Origin: an uncultured bacterium
GTDB lineage: Bacteria; Bacillota; Clostridia; Oscillospirales; Acutalibacteraceae
Direction of reading: 5' to 3'
Assembly: GCA_949283655.1 (NCBI GenBank)
Contig: CASDTH010000028.1
Span: forward strand, 1-52,387
DNA length: 52,387 nucleotides
The notes beneath the pieces were generated by a model. It made no database searches. It was not told the origin of the DNA and worked only from the letters and a program-made list of their open reading frames with translations. How positions within the stretch are numbered: position 1 is the stretch's first letter; every line of letters starts with the position of its first letter. The position numbers and the translations under genes are program-made. Shown here one piece after another: positions 7,466 to 15,965 of the stretch.

Positions 7466-8311
7466 TTATTCCGCCTCCAATTCCGCCAAAGCGGCCTTCA
7501 ATTCGCTCATCGCCTGCTCATACTGCTCCGCATTCGGTGCGCTGCCATGCCAGGCGCACTGATTCTCCATGAAGGAAACACCCTTACCCTTCACCGTTTT
7601 CGCGATGATTGCGGTGGGCTTCCCCTTGCAGTCGCGCGCCGCCTGCAAGGCGGATTCTATCTCCTCAAAGCAGTGGCCGCAGATTTCAACAACATTCCAG
7701 CCGAACGCACTGAATTTTTCCGGAATCGGGTAGGGGGAATTGACCTCCTCTACAGAGCCGTCAATCTGCAGGTTGTTATTATCCACAATGGCGACCAAGT
7801 TATCCAGCTTTTTGGCCGCAGCGAACATGGCCGCCTCCCAAACCTGGCCCTCCTCCAGTTCTCCATCACCAAGCACCGCATAGACGCGGAAGCCCTGATC
7901 GCCGTATTTTGAGCCAAGCGCCATTCCCACGGCAGCGGAAATCCCCTGGCCTAAGGAGCCGGTGCTCATATCAATACCCGGCAAAAGCTTCATGCTCGGG
8001 TGCCCCTGCAGGCGGGAGCCAACCTTGCGCAGGGTTTTGAGCTCCTCCTCCGGGAAATAGCCGCGCTGCGCCATCACTGCGTAAAGCGCCGGCGCCGTAT
8101 GCCCCTTGGACAGTACCAGGCGATCGCGGGAGGGCATTTTAGGCTGCGCAGGGTCAATATTCATCTCTTTAAAATAGAGATAGGTCAGGATATCCGTAAC
8201 GGACAGGGAGCCGCCCGGATGCCCGGACTTTGCCTGGAAGGTCTCTTCAATTACACCCATGCGGACCTTACAGGCGGTCATTTCCAACTGTTTTTTGGTT
8301 TGCGTATCCAT
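7466..8311 (-). CDS. Transketolase, N-terminal subunit
   Basis: A 281-residue thiamine-diphosphate-binding half of transketolase. Recognisable stretches are KSGHPGGSLSVTDILTYLYF near residue 30, LSKGHTAPALYAV near 75, and the diphosphate/metal motif GDGELEEGQVWEAA...NNNLQIDG at about 150-185. The ATG at 8311 has AAAGGATGG upstream. The frame stays open to 8434, but that extension is Gly/Pro-rich, has no ribosome site and is unlike the family. The gene is first in a two-gene operon and follows a leader of about 250 nt from the promoter at 8571-8599. Confidence 0.92.
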   Translation of the reverse strand: MDTQTKKQLEMTACKVRMGVIEETFQAKSGHPGGSLSVTDILTYLYFKEMNIDPAQPKMPSRDRLVLSKGHTAPALYAVMAQRGYFPEEELKTLRKVGSRLQGHPSMKLLPGIDMSTGSLGQGISAAVGMALGSKYGDQGFRVYAVLGDGELEEGQVWEAAMFAAAKKLDNLVAIVDNNNLQIDGSVEEVNSPYPIPEKFSAFGWNVVEICGHCFEEIESALQAARDCKGKPTAIIAKTVKGKGVSFMENQCAWHGSAPNAEQYEQAMSELKAALAELEAE

Positions 8312-8714
8312 TGATGACCATCCTTTCTGTACAGGGCCGGCTGCCGGCACAGGGCCGCCGCCTCGCCCAAGCAAAAGCAACGGGAGTACGCATGGCGAAC
8401 CCCCGCCGCTTCTCTCAAAGTAACCTCTGATCAAATATCACACCAAAGCACACAGTTTGCAGGTCTCCTCTATCACCCTGGCATACTGCACACAATATAA
8501 GATCGCAGCCATCCTGAGAAACAAGTAGCCCTGCCCATGTGACGGATTTCATCAGCGCTTACCCGAATCTATTATCTGCTAAAAGAAAGCGATTGTAAAG
8601 AGCATCTCTTAAAAAAATATAAAAAAATTATGAAAAGGTGCATGATTTTAAAGAAAAAAATAGTCAAATCCTCTTTTTTCAGCAAATCACTACCCGTTTC
8701 GCAGCAACCGTAAC
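8312..8714. other. Intergenic region with a long transketolase leader
   Basis: The 403 bp hold no credible gene. The transketolase promoter at 8571-8599 predicts an untranslated leader of about 250 nt. The leader includes GC-rich dyads close to the gene, such as GGCC...GCCGG/GCCGGC...GGCC around 8330-8360. A second, weaker promoter-like pair (TTGTTT, TATATT, 19-nt spacing) lies inside it. No known riboswitch class was recognised. No terminator was seen after the HAD gene stop at 8715. Confidence 0.4.
8571..8599 (-). promoter_or_regulatory. Sigma-A-type promoter of the transketolase operon
   Basis: The -35 box TTTACA (8599-8594) and -10 box GATAAT (8576-8571) are separated by exactly 17 nt on the minus strand. 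Both boxes are five of six to consensus. Confidence 0.7.
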
Positions 8715-9575
8715 TCAGCCAAACGCTCGCTCGATATACTCCAAAAAATCGCCCACCGCGCCACGATTGCAGTGGCAGGCATGGTATTTCGCAATCGCAT
8801 GCACTGCCTTTGGCGCCTGACCGCAGGCCGCAGGCAAAAAAACGGATTTCAACATATCAAAATCGTTAAAATAATCGCCAATTGCAGCCGTATGCTCATA
8901 GGAAATCCCAAGCATCTCCCGCAGCGCGCCGACGGCCGTGCCCTTGTGCACCCCCGCAGCCAGCATTTCATATGTGGCAATAGAGGAGGAGACAAAATGG
9001 ATCTGCTTATCCTCCAGCGCATCAACAAACCGGACGATACGCTTCATCAGCAGTGGGGGAGCATAAAAAATTACCTTACCCCAATCCTGCTGTGGCACCT
9101 CGTGCAAGCTAGAACAGCGCCGGTGGGGCAGATGATCGGCCATCACCTGCACTGGCCCAAACAGCCGTGGGCGCAGCAGATAAATCATATCCTTTGTGAA
9201 AACCGCCGCTTCCGCTCCTGGAAACTTTTCCAGCACCAGCGCTGTAATCTCCTGCCCGCGTGCGCTGATGGGTCGGAACCAGATCATTTCCTCCTGCTGG
9301 AAATCATAGATGCCCGCGCCATTGAGTACAATTGCCGGTGTAGATGCAATCGGCAACCGGTCAAAATGCTTTTTCAACGACGCCACATTCCGGCCAGAGG
9401 CGAGTGTAAAATGGCCGCCCAGCTCACAGACAAAGCGCGTAATTGCCTCCAGGTTACGTTTGGGCAGTGTGCGCAGCTTGGTATTCAGCGTGCCGTCAAT
9501 ATCAGAAACCACCAGCCAATCGGAAAAATTCTTTTTCACTGGTTCAGCCCTCATCTGTGTCGCCATGCCATCCAA
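8715..9575 (-). CDS. HAD-superfamily (Cof-type, class IIB) phosphatase
   Basis: A 286-residue hydrolase. Motif I SDIDGTLN (nucleophile Asp) is near residue 24. The class IIB cap lies in the middle. Motifs III/IV appear as KGTAVGALREMLGI and GDYFNDFDM around 225-255. Cof-type enzymes dephosphorylate sugar phosphates, nucleotides or cofactors, and the substrate here cannot be told. The start is ambiguous. The ATG at 9575 has AGGAGG 5 nt upstream, while in-frame ATGs follow at 9566 and 9554. Any choice overlaps the end of the RluD-type gene, so the two are probably translationally coupled. It is the last gene of the lspA-rluD run. Confidence 0.88.
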   Translation of the reverse strand: MDGMATQMRAEPVKKNFSDWLVVSDIDGTLNTKLRTLPKRNLEAITRFVCELGGHFTLASGRNVASLKKHFDRLPIASTPAIVLNGAGIYDFQQEEMIWFRPISARGQEITALVLEKFPGAEAAVFTKDMIYLLRPRLFGPVQVMADHLPHRRCSSLHEVPQQDWGKVIFYAPPLLMKRIVRFVDALEDKQIHFVSSSIATYEMLAAGVHKGTAVGALREMLGISYEHTAAIGDYFNDFDMLKSVFLPAACGQAPKAVHAIAKYHACHCNRGAVGDFLEYIERAFG

Positions 9576-10482
9576 TCCTCCTCAAAAACGCAGTAAAATA
9601 GGGGGGCAACTCGCTCGCCACTTCTATATACCGCCCATCGCGCGGGTGGCGGAAGCCGATCAAGCCAGCGTGCAGGCATTGGCCATCCAGCCCCGGCGCG
9701 CTTTTTTGGGGGCCGTAGACCGGATCGCCCGCTACCGGATGGCCAATATACGCCATATGGACGCGGATTTGATGTGTGCGCCCTGTTTCCAGCCGCACTC
9801 GCAGCTGCGTAAAGCCTTCAAACACCGCGACGGTTTCATAATGCGTCACCGCATGGCGGGAATGATGATTCGTTACCGCCATCTGCTTGCGTTTGACCGG
9901 ATGGCGGCCGATCGGGGCGTCTATGGTGCCGGAGGGCTCCTTTAATCTGCCATGCACAACGGCGCTGTATTCCCTTGTGAAGCTGTGTTGCTGAATCTGC
10001 CGGGCTAATGAAGCGTGGGCAAAATCATTCTTTGCCACCACCAGCAGGCCGCTGGTATCCTTATCAATCCGGTGGACGATGCCGGGGCGCATCACGCCAT
10101 TGATGCCGGAAAGCGAATCCCCACAGTGATACAGCAGGGCGTTGACCAGCGTGCCATCCGGGTTGCCTGGAGCCGGGTGCACGACCATCCCCTTCGGTTT
10201 ATTAACAACCAGCAGATCGTCATCCTCATACCGGATATCCAGCGCAATCTCCTGCGCCTGCGCTTCCAGAGGCTCAGGCTCATGCAAAGAAACGCGAATG
10301 CTATCCCCGCTGCGCACCCGGTCATTTTTGGAAACTGGGGCATGGTTTTTCACCACACTCCCCTCCTCAATCAACCGTTGGGCAGCAGAGCGGCTCAGAT
10401 CCGCGACCAGGGCGGCTATCGCACGATCTATCCGCTCGCCGTCCAGCTCGGGTGGGATGGAGAACAACAGCGCGTCAATCAT
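9544..10482 (-). CDS. RluA/RluD-family pseudouridine synthase
   Basis: A 312-residue RNA-modifying enzyme. An S4 RNA-binding domain covers about residues 12-75. The catalytic domain contains GIVHRIDKDTSGLLVVAKND near 130-150, whose Asp attacks uracil. RTHQIRVHMAYIGHPVAGDPVYG near 235 is the second family signature. By position directly after lspA it matches the Bacillus YlyB arrangement. The target (23S rRNA or tRNA uridine) is not certain. Its start overlaps the lspA stop by 8 bp and its end overlaps the HAD gene. Confidence 0.92.
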   Translation of the reverse strand: MIDALLFSIPPELDGERIDRAIAALVADLSRSAAQRLIEEGSVVKNHAPVSKNDRVRSGDSIRVSLHEPEPLEAQAQEIALDIRYEDDDLLVVNKPKGMVVHPAPGNPDGTLVNALLYHCGDSLSGINGVMRPGIVHRIDKDTSGLLVVAKNDFAHASLARQIQQHSFTREYSAVVHGRLKEPSGTIDAPIGRHPVKRKQMAVTNHHSRHAVTHYETVAVFEGFTQLRVRLETGRTHQIRVHMAYIGHPVAGDPVYGPQKSAPGLDGQCLHAGLIGFRHPRDGRYIEVASELPPYFTAFLRRIGWHGDTDEG

Positions 10483-11014
10483 TGTGTGCCCCCGCCTGCC
10501 GCTTCTGCTGATCCTCCAGCCTTTTGGCCTCCATACAGTAGCGTACCGTCCATATAATAAACAGAAAAATCCCCACCGTAATCAGGCAATCCGCAAAATT
10601 GAAAACAGGGAACTGGATAAACTTCAGCTCAATAAAATCAATGACATACTGGCGGAAAATCCGGTCGATAAAATTCCCCAGCCCGCCGCCCATAATCAAG
10701 ATGAGCGCAGCATAGGAGAGCCCGATATTCAGCTTATTGAGAGAAAATTTCCGATCCAGCGACTTGCTGAACAGTAGATATAGCCCGCCAATAAAAATGA
10801 TGCAGGAGAGAACCCCCATCACAACGGCGCTGCCCTGAAGCATGCCAAAAGCAGCGCCCCGGTTCTCCACATAAGTCAGGCTAAGCACCCCGGGGATCAA
10901 CGAAACGCTCTGCAGAGGCCTCAGCCAAAGTAAAATAATCCCCTTGATCAGCTGATCGATACACACCAGCAGCACAATAGTTAAAACAGAAAAAAACTGA
11001 AGCAAGCGCTTCAT
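10475..11014 (-). CDS. lspA: Lipoprotein signal peptidase (signal peptidase II)
   Basis: A 179-residue protein with four predicted membrane segments. It cleaves prolipoprotein signal peptides after lipidation, which several lipoproteins in this window require. The family motifs are VENRGAAFGML near residue 50, GNFIDRIFRQYVIDFI near 120 with the first catalytic Asp, and FNFADCLITVG near 140 with the second. GGAGG sits only one base from the ATG, so initiation may depend on coupling or use the TTG three codons later. The gene is followed by the RluD-type gene with an 8-bp overlap. A 254-bp gap separates it from divIVA. Confidence 0.93.
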   Translation of the reverse strand: MKRLLQFFSVLTIVLLVCIDQLIKGIILLWLRPLQSVSLIPGVLSLTYVENRGAAFGMLQGSAVVMGVLSCIIFIGGLYLLFSKSLDRKFSLNKLNIGLSYAALILIMGGGLGNFIDRIFRQYVIDFIELKFIQFPVFNFADCLITVGIFLFIIWTVRYCMEAKRLEDQQKRQAGAHND

Positions 11015-11268
11015 GCCTCCTTACCGGCAGAAAGCAGCCATAAAAGCAGGGCAGAGGCCCGCTGATTGATCCAGCCGCCCCTGCCCGTATGCTCTGGGAC
11101 GCATCCTGCGTTGTGTGTTTCTAAGCATTTAGACAAAAGCAAATAGATGGCCGCATCCGCCGCCAAACCATTGCCCTGCCACAAGGAACAGCCCGTCCAG
11201 AAAGCTTCATGCACTTTTCCGGCGCTTTTCCCCGCAGCATACCAACGGAATTCTGATTTGCGCCGCCT

Positions 11269-12258
11269 TTATTCTTCCGACTTTTTATGGAAAAAGCCCT
11301 CAAAGGTCGGCACGCCATCTTTTCCGATTCCGCCTGGGATCGCATCCTGCTCCGGCTCTTCATCGGCCAGCGCGTCTAAATTCAGATGGAAGCCGCCCTC
11401 GCCGCCCATGGTGAGCTGCGAACCCTCCTCAGGGGAGGCTTCCGGCCCGGCCGGTATTTCATCCTCGGCACTGTAGATGGTACGGAAGTGGCTTTCCGCC
11501 TCCCCAGCAGGGGCCGCATCCTCTTGTGCCTGCACGGCCTCCTCCGCTTGGACGGAGGCTGCCTCCATATCCTGCATGGGCTCCTCGGGCAGAGCCGCCG
11601 CCTCCGGCTCCGAATCGCTCTCCATCTCCTGCTCCTCTTCCTCCGGCAGGAACGGCAAGCGGTTGATCAACTCAATATGCTCTTTATACATCGCGATCAA
11701 ATTTGCTCGGAACGTGTTAACGGCAGTGCGTGTCTGCTCTAGAAGCAGGTTTTCGTGCTCTGTCTCCTCCCGCAGCTGCGCAAGATTCTCCTGCGCATGG
11801 CGGCCTGCTTCACCGACCAGGCGATCCGCCTTAGCCTGCGCTTCGCCCACCAGCTGCTCGGCCTTGGCGGAGGCATCCTCCAACAGGGCCTTCACCCGCA
11901 GCTCGCTCTCCTGCGTGAGCGCTTGCGCCCGGGCAGCAGCCTCTACCTCGCGGGCCTTTGCCTGCTCCCCGGCCTGGTTTAACTGTGCCTGCGCCTTCTC
12001 CTGTGCCTCGCGCACCACTTGATCCGCCGTGCGCTGCGCCACCAGCAAAGCGGAGCGAAGCGTATCCTCCTCCCGGCGGTACTCTTCTACCTTATCGGCC
12101 AAAAGGCTAATTTTTTTCAACAGCGCTTCATTTTGCGTGCATGCCTCTTCATAAGAAGCCGTCAGCTCCTCCAGAAATGCATCCACCTCTTCCGCGCGGT
12201 AGGTGCCGCGGGAACCGAGCTGGAAGCGATGGTTTCTCACCTGCTGCGGTGTTATCAT
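11269..12258 (-). CDS. divIVA: DivIVA domain protein
   Basis: A 329-residue protein. The N-terminal DivIVA domain (residues 1-60, ITPQQVRNHRFQLGSRGTYR then EEVDAFLEELTASYE) is expected to bind curved membrane. An Ala/Gln/Glu-rich coiled coil to about 190 and an acidic low-complexity C-terminus follow. DivIVA proteins gather at poles and septa and recruit division, growth or sporulation partners. The protein is longer than Bacillus DivIVA, with a long acidic tail. It is located 37 bp after sepF, the classical division-cluster order (sepF ... divIVA). Confidence 0.9.
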   Translation of the reverse strand: MITPQQVRNHRFQLGSRGTYRAEEVDAFLEELTASYEEACTQNEALLKKISLLADKVEEYRREEDTLRSALLVAQRTADQVVREAQEKAQAQLNQAGEQAKAREVEAAARAQALTQESELRVKALLEDASAKAEQLVGEAQAKADRLVGEAGRHAQENLAQLREETEHENLLLEQTRTAVNTFRANLIAMYKEHIELINRLPFLPEEEEQEMESDSEPEAAALPEEPMQDMEAASVQAEEAVQAQEDAAPAGEAESHFRTIYSAEDEIPAGPEASPEEGSQLTMGGEGGFHLNLDALADEEPEQDAIPGGIGKDGVPTFEGFFHKKSEE

Positions 12259-12295
12259 CGCACATCATCCCCTCTTCTTCATTCCTTGTATGGGT

Positions 12296-12775
12296 TTAGA
12301 AAAAGACGCCGTTATTCTCCAGCTCGTCGGCCAAATCGCCGGTAAACTCCACGTTATAAGGTACAATAATATAGGTATTATTGGCCAGCGGGCTGATCGT
12401 GCCTCCATTGGCATAGGCCACGCCGCTGAGAAAATCGAGCAGGCGGCGGGAAGTCTCCCTGTTGGCAGACTCCAGATTCAGCACGACGGTGCGCTTCCCA
12501 TTGACGTGGTCGGCAATGGCCGTCACATCATCATAGCGGTCGGGCTTGACAAGCACCACCTGAAGCTGCGAGGCGGCGTTGTTGATGCGCACTACGCGGT
12601 TTGGATTCTCCTGCGGCCGTGCCTCACGCACAGGCTGCTCCGGCTCCTGCTCTTCCTCTTCACGGCCGGTGTCATAGTCGTCATATTCCTCGTAGTCTTC
12701 TCCTACGGCGTCGTTATCATAGTAGTTGTCCTCATCCACATTGACGATCTGCTTAATTTTTTCCATAAAGCTCAT
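12296..12775 (-). CDS. sepF: Cell division protein SepF
   Basis: A 159-residue protein. An amphipathic N-terminus (MSFMEKIKQIV) for membrane binding is followed by an acidic Tyr/Asp/Glu-rich linker (about 15-55) and the SepF core at about 65-150 (VVLVKPDRYDDVTAIADHV, VVLNLESANRETSRRLLDFL, GVAYANGGTISPLANNTYII). SepF polymerises and anchors FtsZ rings to the membrane. The ATG at 12775 is preceded by AGGAGG at 9 nt. The open frame upstream of it is an overlap with the YggS-type gene and is not used. It lies between that gene and divIVA. Confidence 0.95.
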   Translation of the reverse strand: MSFMEKIKQIVNVDEDNYYDNDAVGEDYEEYDDYDTGREEEEQEPEQPVREARPQENPNRVVRINNAASQLQVVLVKPDRYDDVTAIADHVNGKRTVVLNLESANRETSRRLLDFLSGVAYANGGTISPLANNTYIIVPYNVEFTGDLADELENNGVFF

Positions 12776-12797
12776 GTTCAGAAACCTCCTGTCTGTT

Positions 12798-13523
12798 TTA
12801 ATAGACCCGCGCGCCAAACAGCGCGGAACCGACCCGGACCAGATTGGCCCCTTCTTCAATGGCCTGGACATAATCGCCTGACATCCCCATCGAAAGAATG
12901 TCCATATTGATATTATCTATTTTTTGGGCCTGCATGTCAATAAATAATCTATACATTCTGGCAAAAAATCCACGTAAAACCGAATCCTCTTCGCAAACTG
13001 GCGGGATAGCCATCAGGCCGCGCACCTGCAGCCCCGGCAGCGCGGCAATTTGGCAGGCCATCTCCTCTATCGCTGCGGGCTCCATTCCACTTTTGCTTGC
13101 TTCCCCGCCGATATTGACCTCCAGCAGCACCTGCGCCTCCAACCCACGCTTAACCGCCTGGCGGCTGATCTCCTGCGCGAGGTGCACGCTATCCACCGAT
13201 TCGATCATATCGACTTCCCCGATAATCTGGCGAACCTTATTGGTCTGCAAATGGCCGATCAGATGCTTCTCGCAGCCCTCCAGATGCAGATACTCCCGCT
13301 TACCCAAAAACTCCTGCACCTTATTCTCCCCGATGAGGTCAATTCCCAGGGAAAGCGCATGGTTGATATAAACGGGTTCGACGGTTTTGGTCACCGCCAT
13401 AAATCGGATATCAGAAGCTTTCCGGCCACTTCTTTCTGCTGCTGCAGCAATATTCTCCTGAATACGCCGGTAATTTTCTGCGATCTGCTCAAAGCGAGGA
13501 TCATCCGACAATTTTTCCATCAT
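12798..13523 (-). CDS. YggS/PROSC-type PLP homeostasis protein (YlmE position)
   Basis: A 241-residue alanine-racemase-fold protein that carries pyridoxal phosphate. FMAVTKTVEPVYINHAL near residue 42 contains the PLP lysine, LIGENKVQEFLGK near 62 and LIGHLQTNKVRQI near 88 are family signatures, and LSMGMSGDYVQAIEEGANLVRVG near 215 binds the phosphate. The family buffers PLP rather than catalysing turnover. The start overlaps the end of the HlyD-like gene by 23 bp. The order (this gene, sepF, divIVA, lspA, rluD-type) matches the ylmE-sepF-divIVA-lspA-ylyB region of Bacillota. Confidence 0.93.
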   Translation of the reverse strand: MMEKLSDDPRFEQIAENYRRIQENIAAAAERSGRKASDIRFMAVTKTVEPVYINHALSLGIDLIGENKVQEFLGKREYLHLEGCEKHLIGHLQTNKVRQIIGEVDMIESVDSVHLAQEISRQAVKRGLEAQVLLEVNIGGEASKSGMEPAAIEEMACQIAALPGLQVRGLMAIPPVCEEDSVLRGFFARMYRLFIDMQAQKIDNINMDILSMGMSGDYVQAIEEGANLVRVGSALFGARVY

Positions 13524-14853
13524 ATAAATCCTTCCCTTCTACAATCACTTCATCGTATTGCTTGAGATAGCTATCTGGATTATCCACAATCGTCTCGCCG
13601 TTTCGATCCGTGGTGGCGGAAATCACATAGGTCTGATCCGAATACACCACATTCAGCCGGCGCCAGCGAACCACATTCCCGCGCAGGACGTAAACGCCCT
13701 TTTCTCCATCCTGCACGCGTACCGCGCTGCTACTGACGCGCACGCCCTTATCCACTGTGTGCGCGGTGGGGCTTTCCCGCTCTGCGCCCTCCTCATCCGG
13801 CGGCGGAGCATAATAGGCGGTAATGCTGGTGACAAGCTGCGCCGTCTCCTGACGAAGGTTTGCAAGGCTTTCATTCATCAGGCTGCATTTGAGCACAGCC
13901 AGGCTCACCCCATCTTCCCCCGGCTCAACGCGCTCCACCTTGGCCGTAAAGGAATCCGCACCGCTGAACGGCATCCGGACGGTAACGCTATTGCCGCTTT
14001 CAAAGGGGACAAGCGCATCCGTTTCGATCACGCAGAGCAGGTACCAATCAAAATGATCCACCGTTTTCCCCACGCTTCCGGAGTCCGGCGCTGCTTTAGC
14101 CTCCAGCGCCTTTTGCAGCGTATCCAGCGTAACAGTGGCTGCCGACTCATAAGGAATGGTGTTTTCCAGCCCATCCGTGCTGCTGATGTAGTAACCGGAG
14201 CGCTGCGCTGTGATGGTAGTGTAGGCATCGCTGCTAACCTGCAGATTTGCAAGCTCCGCCCGCAGGGCAGAAATCTTGGCAGAAAAATCCACCTGCTCTC
14301 CCATGGCCAGCTGACGCCGGATCAGGGTTTCGCCCAGCTCATCCATGCTCTCTTCAAGCGCAGGAAAAGCTCTGCTGCTGGCAGCATCTAGGCCATCAAG
14401 AAGGATGGAAAACGCCTCCTCATTGAGGGCGTTGACATCCGCCACCGAGGAATACTGCTTGGCGAGCTGTTCATAATAGCTGATTTGCTCCTCCAGCTCC
14501 TGGGCACGCAGGTAATTGGCTGCATCCGCATCGTCAGGGAACACCATTGCAACCACATCCCCCTTTGCCACGCGCATACCATCCTCCACCAAGGGAATCA
14601 CCTTGCCGGAGGCCGTGTTGGAAAGCAGATGCTCATCGCGCACCACAAAGATCTGTGCATCGACTGCATCATAAACGCTCTGCTCCAACGCCACCTCGGT
14701 TTTCAGATTAGAGGGAAACCGCCACTGATAAAATTGATAGCAGCAATAAAGCGCCGCCAGTACGATGCCGAGAATAGCAAGCAGCTTTTTCCCCCGCTTG
14801 AGAAGCCGCCTCTTCTGCTCCGGATCCAACGGCTTCTTGATATGCGTCATCAT
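13501..14853 (-). CDS. HlyD-like membrane fusion/adaptor-type protein
   Basis: A 450-residue protein. A basic N-terminus and a membrane segment (about residues 25-45) are followed by a short beta-rich lipoyl-like half (ASGKVIPLVEDGMRVAKGDVVAMVF), a helical hairpin at about 105-230, then a second beta domain and a C-terminal barrel region. The layout resembles adaptor subunits of efflux systems. No transporter gene is adjacent. Similar proteins are found next to ylmE/sepF in Clostridia and may work in the division or envelope context. The ATG at 14853 overlaps the miaA stop as ATGA. A TTG five codons upstream is possible but less likely. The function is undetermined. Confidence 0.75.
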   Translation of the reverse strand: MMTHIKKPLDPEQKRRLLKRGKKLLAILGIVLAALYCCYQFYQWRFPSNLKTEVALEQSVYDAVDAQIFVVRDEHLLSNTASGKVIPLVEDGMRVAKGDVVAMVFPDDADAANYLRAQELEEQISYYEQLAKQYSSVADVNALNEEAFSILLDGLDAASSRAFPALEESMDELGETLIRRQLAMGEQVDFSAKISALRAELANLQVSSDAYTTITAQRSGYYISSTDGLENTIPYESAATVTLDTLQKALEAKAAPDSGSVGKTVDHFDWYLLCVIETDALVPFESGNSVTVRMPFSGADSFTAKVERVEPGEDGVSLAVLKCSLMNESLANLRQETAQLVTSITAYYAPPPDEEGAERESPTAHTVDKGVRVSSSAVRVQDGEKGVYVLRGNVVRWRRLNVVYSDQTYVISATTDRNGETIVDNPDSYLKQYDEVIVEGKDLYDGKIVG

Positions 14854-15812
14854 TGCTTCTGCCCCCAATCCGATTCCCGCACAAGGCGGTAAGCCTCCCC
14901 ATACAAGGCGGCCGGCGTGTCATACTCCTCCCAAAACAACCAGTGAATCCGCTCGTTACGCCGGAACCACGTCAACTGACGCTTGGCATAGCGCCGGGTA
15001 GCGCGCCTGAGGTTATCAAGCGCCTGCTCCAACGGCATCTCTCCGGCAAAATAAGGCTTTAATTCCTTGTATCCGATCGCCTGTGCCCCCGTCCCCGCCG
15101 GATCAAGCGCGAGAAAGCGGCGCGCCTCCTCCAGCAGGCCGTTTTCTACCATCTGGCTGACGCGCCGGTCAATCCGGTCATACAGCCGCTGCCGGTCATG
15201 GAAATCCAGCCCCAGATAAAACGGTTCATAAGGGGACGGCGTTTGACGGGAGCGGCGGCGCTGCTCCGACATCGTGAGCCCGGAGGTCTCAAACAGCTCC
15301 AGCGCCCGCACGACACGGCCCAGGTTGCCTGGATGCAGGCTGGCAGCCGAATCCGGGTCAATGCGGCTGAGCTTCTGCCAGAGCGATTGCGCGCCCTCCT
15401 CCTCCGCCCGGCGGTAAAGTGCCGCACGCACCGCCGGATCCGCCGGCGCACCGGAAAATTCGATATGGTCCAGCAGCGCATCCACATAAAGCCCTGTACC
15501 GCCTGCGAGCACCGGCAGCCGCCCGCGCGCCCATATCTCGCCAATACATTGCTGCGCCAGCGCAGTATAAGCCGCCACGCTGAAGCGCTCCTCCGGCCGT
15601 GCAAAGCCGATCAGATGATGCGGGACACCCTCCCTCTCCTGCTCGGTCGGGGCGGCGGTGGCGATCTCCATCCCCTGATAGATCTGCATGGAATCGGCGC
15701 CGACCACCTCGCCGCCAAATGCGCGGGCAAGCTGCACGGCCAACGCCGTCTTCCCGGAGGCGGTCGGCCCGACGACAGCAAGCACCGGTATTTTGCTCTC
15801 TTCTGCCGCCAT
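14850..15812 (-). CDS. miaA: tRNA dimethylallyltransferase
   Basis: A 320-residue P-loop enzyme that adds the dimethylallyl group to A37 of tRNAs reading U-starting codons. Visible motifs are the Walker A VVGPTASGKTALAV at about 13-26, the substrate loop GADSMQIYQGMEIATAAPT near 38-56, PHHLIGF near 65, and LAGGTGLYVDALLD near 103. GGAGG lies 9 nt before the ATG. The product is the substrate of MiaB, whose gene is upstream in the same block, so both tRNA-modifying steps are encoded together with mutS and mutL. Confidence 0.95.
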   Translation of the reverse strand: MAAEESKIPVLAVVGPTASGKTALAVQLARAFGGEVVGADSMQIYQGMEIATAAPTEQEREGVPHHLIGFARPEERFSVAAYTALAQQCIGEIWARGRLPVLAGGTGLYVDALLDHIEFSGAPADPAVRAALYRRAEEEGAQSLWQKLSRIDPDSAASLHPGNLGRVVRALELFETSGLTMSEQRRRSRQTPSPYEPFYLGLDFHDRQRLYDRIDRRVSQMVENGLLEEARRFLALDPAGTGAQAIGYKELKPYFAGEMPLEQALDNLRRATRRYAKRQLTWFRRNERIHWLFWEEYDTPAALYGEAYRLVRESDWGQKQ

Positions 15813-15965
15813 GGCCGCGCCTCCTTTTCCTTTCTAAATAACGAGCTCCACCCTCGATAGTGGAGTGGCCAGTCTAATCACTGAACAGATCACACAACCG
15901 CAGGCCATTTTAAAACGCGCGTCTCGCCGCTGCGCCGGATGGCGGCTGTATATTCTCTGATATTA

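Noticed and set aside
11011..11214. 67-codon frame between divIVA and lspA
   Set aside because: Poor ribosome site and no recognised domain. The ATGA overlap with lspA is noted as a finding but does not support a gene call.
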